Source of the DNA: Mycosarcoma maydis
Taxonomy: Eukaryota; Basidiomycota; Ustilaginomycetes; Ustilaginales
Assembly (NCBI RefSeq): GCF_000328475.2
Contig: NC_026479.1
Span: 930,001 to 994,000, forward strand
Length of the DNA stretch: 64,000 nucleotides
Direction of reading: 5' to 3'
A program made the position numbers and the translations under genes. Position 1 is the first letter of the stretch. Each line of letters opens with the position of its first letter. Positions 60,921 through 64,000 of this stretch are shown piece by piece. The notes under the pieces were generated by a model, which saw only the letters and a list, made by a program, of their open reading frames with translations, was not told the DNA's origin and ran no database searches.

Positions 60921-61333
60921 GCAGGCGTAGCGTTTGTATACAGTCAGACAGCGGAAGGTACGGTATCGCGAATCGTGAATGCCCGCCCCGAAAAATCATC
61001 ACTTTGTTCCAGGCATATGTAAGCACATGTAAAGAGGGTTATGCTTTGTCATGATCTGTAATTCATAAGGCCAACTTCCAAAAAGGGTCGATTTTTTTAA
61101 GAAAGTTTTGGCTCACTTTTTCCAGGTGGAGCTTCGACGCTGAGACTAGACGGACAGGTTTTGAGCTCTTTTCTGACTTCAAACGCCATTGTTTGCATCA
61201 GTCTATCTGCGACCCAACCACCTTGGTCGTTTGCTCTCGGACAAGGCTGCAAGGTCACGCTGCGAGCACTTTCATTGAAGAGGATCCCGTCAAGCCGGGC
61301 TACGATTCGAACGACCGAGCAATCCATGCCACC
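60921..61333. promoter_or_regulatory. UTP18 upstream region
   Basis: 413 bp before the UTP18 ATG, with AATCGTGAAT at 60971. The UTP18 reading frame is open back to about 61193 without an ATG, so this is probably leader sequence. Confidence 0.5.
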
Positions 61334-63427
61334 ATGGCTCGCAAAAGGTCTAGAAACGATGGCAACGCCTCGCAGTCCGGTACAGCTATCAACACAGATA
61401 CTTTCAATAGCAAAGCGGTATTAGGCGATAATGGCAGTACTTTTCCAGGTAGCCGAAAAAAGCGTCCTCCACCGCCACCCGCCAGCAACGAGCTCGATCT
61501 CGAAAAGTTGATTTTTGGTGGCTCTTCCTCTCTGTTGTCCCATCCTTCAACATCGAAGCATGTCACGGGCGAAAATGAAGTACAAGAAGCCAGCGAAGCG
61601 GAAGATGATGCTGCTTTCGAGGATCAAGCTATAGCCGATGGTGACCTTTTCATGGTCGACACGGCCGGAGGCGATGATGATGGACAGCTCGAGGATCAGC
61701 AAGGTGGCCAGCCTTCTGGCTCAGAACGCGAAAGTGACGATGATGACAACGATGACGAGATTCTTATCGACCGTATCGCTTCTGCCGGCTCCAGTACATC
61801 GCAGATCAAGAAACCAAAGCGCACAAAAAGATGTGTGTGGATAGACCCAGATGATGCCGCACTCACTATCGATCTCACACGCAGCAACAATCTCGCCGCT
61901 AACGGATCTCGTGTTGGAACTGCCCGTCTTCGACGACTGCGCGAAGAGGTCGGCGAGACCAAAATCAGCGGTCTTGAATACGAGCTTCGACTTCGCGCCC
62001 AATTCGAAAAGCTTCATCCTCGACCAGGATGGGCCTCTTTCCGCCTCACATCCATCTCGCAGCAACCCGACGAATCAGAACAAGGATTTGGCGAGTCCGC
62101 CGTCATCATCAACGAGGACGTCAGCAAAGGTATTCAAGACCTTCTTCGGAGCGATACTGGCCTTATCGAAGGCTATGGCCCTCGGCATCAAGACCTCACC
62201 AGCAAATCAATCAAAGCGCGCGGCAAACTCAGAGCAGGGGAGATCGAACTCGACCGCTTGCGTAACGCCAACGACGCACAGAATGCCAACGCCATTGCTG
62301 CGGAAGAATCATTGCCCGGTATCGAGATGGTACGATTCCACCCCAGCCCACGCGCCAGCGTTCTCATGACGGCTTCGAAAGACCGTCGTGTTCGACTTTT
62401 CCAGATTGACGGCAAGTCGAACCCGTTGATTCAAACGATACACGTACCCGATCTGCCAATCCAACATGCATCGTTCCATCCATCCGGTTCGTCCGCTCTC
62501 ATTTCCGGCAATCGACCCTTCCTCTATGCATACGACTTGCAAGCTGGGCGCGTTGTTCGGTCTATCCCCTGGCGTGGTGCTGGATCACTGGCCTCACAAT
62601 CTTCTGCAGAGGACGATGGAAACGAGCTGAATTTGTCCGATGCCAAGTTTCAACCTCAGACTGCGGAAGAGGGTAACAGACTGTTGGCGATTGGTGGTCG
62701 ACGAGGCGCGGTGCACCTACTCGACTGGGGACGATCGGGTGCTGCAGGTGGAACACGAATTGGTGGAGTACGTATGAACTCTCCTCTCGCAGGATTCACC
62801 TGGGACGCAGCTTCCGTGCTGGGAGACAGAGGTACCGGAATCGGCGTTACCGGCACAGGCAAAGATGTCGAACTACTGACGATGAGTAAAGAAGGAAGCG
62901 TTCACCTGTGGGATATCAGGAATATGGGCATGGAAGTAGGATGCTCTTCTATCTGGAACGATGTGGGTTCGTTCGGTGCTAAAGGATTGGAAGTTTCACC
63001 GAACGGTAGATTCTGGTCTGTCGGAAGTGATGGTGGTATCGTCAACATTTACAAACGCCCTGCCGAGTCTTACTCGCGCGGCAGTCCCACTTCGATTATC
63101 CCTTCGTCACGAGCCATCGATTCAGTCGTCGAAAAGGTACCAGGTGGACCCATGGATCCTGTCAAGACGATCGAAAACCTTGTCACTACCACCACCGCCA
63201 TGCGATGGAACGGTGATGGACAGATCCTTGCCATCGCGTCCAAGTTGAAGAAGGATGCATTCCGATTGGTCCACTTCCCAAGCATGCGGGTATTCAGCAA
63301 TTGGCCCACCTCAGGCACGCCACTGGGCAGTGTCAGCTCGGTCGATTTCAGCCCAGCAAGTCAGTATGTGGCGATTGGTAACACCAGGGGTAAGGTACTA
63401 CTTTATTCGCTGCGCCATTACTTGTAG
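61334..63427 (+). CDS. UTP18: U3 snoRNP / small-subunit processome protein UTP18
   Basis: 697 residues from the ATG at 61334, which sits in an ideal context (GCCACCATGG). Utp18 is a WD40 subunit of the UtpB module acting in nucleolar 18S pre-rRNA processing and helps recruit the exosome helicase. The N-terminal ~190 residues are basic and then strongly acidic (ESDDDDNDDEIL). The family signature follows: CVWIDPDDAALTIDL, RRLREEVGETKISGLEYELR and LRAQFEKLHPRPGWA. WD repeats start near 330: VRFHPSPRASVLMTASKDRR with VRLFQIDG, then IQHASFHPSGSSALISGNRP, GFTWDAASVLG, KEGSVHLWDIRNMG and SVDFSPASQYVAIGNTRGKV. It ends LLYSLRHYL, as expected for the last blade. It converges on the transporter gene 136 bp away. 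Confidence 0.92.
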   Translation: MARKRSRNDGNASQSGTAINTDTFNSKAVLGDNGSTFPGSRKKRPPPPPASNELDLEKLIFGGSSSLLSHPSTSKHVTGENEVQEASEAEDDAAFEDQAIADGDLFMVDTAGGDDDGQLEDQQGGQPSGSERESDDDDNDDEILIDRIASAGSSTSQIKKPKRTKRCVWIDPDDAALTIDLTRSNNLAANGSRVGTARLRRLREEVGETKISGLEYELRLRAQFEKLHPRPGWASFRLTSISQQPDESEQGFGESAVIINEDVSKGIQDLLRSDTGLIEGYGPRHQDLTSKSIKARGKLRAGEIELDRLRNANDAQNANAIAAEESLPGIEMVRFHPSPRASVLMTASKDRRVRLFQIDGKSNPLIQTIHVPDLPIQHASFHPSGSSALISGNRPFLYAYDLQAGRVVRSIPWRGAGSLASQSSAEDDGNELNLSDAKFQPQTAEEGNRLLAIGGRRGAVHLLDWGRSGAAGGTRIGGVRMNSPLAGFTWDAASVLGDRGTGIGVTGTGKDVELLTMSKEGSVHLWDIRNMGMEVGCSSIWNDVGSFGAKGLEVSPNGRFWSVGSDGGIVNIYKRPAESYSRGSPTSIIPSSRAIDSVVEKVPGGPMDPVKTIENLVTTTTAMRWNGDGQILAIASKLKKDAFRLVHFPSMRVFSNWPTSGTPLGSVSSVDFSPASQYVAIGNTRGKVLLYSLRHYL

Positions 63428-63563
63428 AAGCCATCGCTGCTGTACACGCAGGGATCCTCGAGGCTCGAGTGCAATTACATTAGACCAGGCGCTTCGTGGG
63501 TGAGTCTCTGTGTTTCTATCATGTGAAGTAGATGAGTCCATGAATGTGGTGCAGAAGTGTGCT

Positions 63564-64000
63564 CTATGCGCTGACATGGAAGTATCTAACCTCGGCGATG
63601 ATCACGGCGATCCCGATGACGGTACTCGGCACCACCACCACTGCACACCATTTCAAAAACTGTCGTGCACCCACCGTGATGCCGCCCTGTTTCAATCCCC
63701 CCAACCAGAGCAATCCTGCCAAACTTGCAGCAAATGTACCACCGAGAGCTCCTACGTTGGACCCGAAAGCGATCGAGTACTGTGCCACCTTCATGATCAA
63801 TTCCTGATCACGCTGAGAAAGATGGTTGATTCGAGCAGAAAAGTACGGAGATCGAACAGATTTCGTCAGAAGAATCGTAGCGCCGATGTTGGTTCCTCCA
63901 ATATTGCAGAGGATGATTCCGAGGGCAGAGATGAAGAAGGCGGTGGCGACGTAGCCAGATGAGCAGACACGACCGAGTCCGGAAGAGAGGATGTTGATGA
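63564..64000 (-). CDS. C-terminal part of an ion-transporter (ArsB/citrate-transporter-like) protein
   Basis: The frame is open from the window edge to the stop at 63564-63566, so the N-terminal part lies beyond the window. About 145 residues are visible: a membrane segment around YVATAFFISALGIILCNIGG, followed by TNIGATILLTKSV, then a hydrophilic loop, GSNVGALGGTFAASLAGLLW and a final membrane helix, KWCAVVVVPSTVIGIAVIIA, ending EVRYFHVSA. The N-x-G-G-T-N-I-G and G-S-N-V-G-A-L-G-G-T patterns are the small-residue ion/substrate motifs of the ion-transporter superfamily (arsenite pump ArsB, citrate and Na+/H+ carriers). I cannot name the substrate from this fragment. Confidence 0.6.
   Translation of the reverse strand, partial: INILSSGLGRVCSSGYVATAFFISALGIILCNIGGTNIGATILLTKSVRSPYFSARINHLSQRDQELIMKVAQYSIAFGSNVGALGGTFAASLAGLLWLGGLKQGGITVGARQFLKWCAVVVVPSTVIGIAVIIAEVRYFHVSA

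Noticed and set aside
1..64000. CRISPR arrays, bacterial operons, prophage
   Set aside because: The sequence is clearly fungal, and the short repeats are dispersed rather than regularly spaced with unique spacers.

Overview
The window looks like nuclear DNA of a smut fungus (Ustilaginales: Ustilago, Sporisorium or Pseudozyma type). The grounds are the gene content (fungal HIS3, PGS1, ELP1, HEM3, RPA135, YAF9, UTP18, a CRY-DASH photoreceptor), long single-exon genes with low-complexity insertions, the few introns found (all 89-107 bp), and sequence character I associate with Ustilago maydis relatives. The species is not proven. Two runs of exactly 100 N mark assembly gaps (26399-26498 and 29298-29397).

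Layout. 1-3743: a BTB/POZ gene cut by the left edge and a FAM72-like gene, separated by a spacer full of a short dispersed motif. 3744-10682: about 6.9 kb with no gene I can support. 10683-18369: HIS3 (three exons, the last only 11 nt), PGS1, RPN8 (two exons, divergent from PGS1) and an IGHMBP2/Hcs1-type helicase. 18503-25646: ELP1 and a PKA catalytic subunit, both on the minus strand. 25647-32224: mostly non-coding, containing both gaps, the two-exon mitochondrial uL14 gene and one doubtful small ORF. 32225-39153: a small candidate secreted protein, YAF9 and a 1385-codon PPR protein. 39416-43740: a secreted tyrosinase and a CRY-DASH protein in tandem. 46368-53182: RPA135 and a very long porphobilinogen deaminase. 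54263-55676: a frameshifted pogo/Fot1-like transposase relic. 56195-57763: an UNC93-like transporter. 59640-60920: a decayed DHHC palmitoyltransferase (Erf2-like). 61334-63427: UTP18. 63564-64000: the 3' part of an ion-transporter gene.

Most genes are unrelated housekeeping functions: histidine, heme and phosphatidylglycerol synthesis, proteasome, Elongator, Pol I, small-subunit processome and mitochondrial expression. I see no biosynthetic cluster. The tyrosinase/CRY-DASH pair could share a light or UV theme, but that is inference.

The strongest unexplained signal is a pair of related decamers, AATCGTGAAT and AATCACGAAT (either strand). By hand I count 52 exact copies, none of them in an intact coding region, where about 0.25 would be expected by chance in 64 kb. 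They concentrate in particular spacers, sometimes overlap into palindromic 17-mers, and one copy sits at a break in the decayed DHHC gene. A second striking element is a perfect 15-bp inverted repeat with a 1-nt centre upstream of HIS3.
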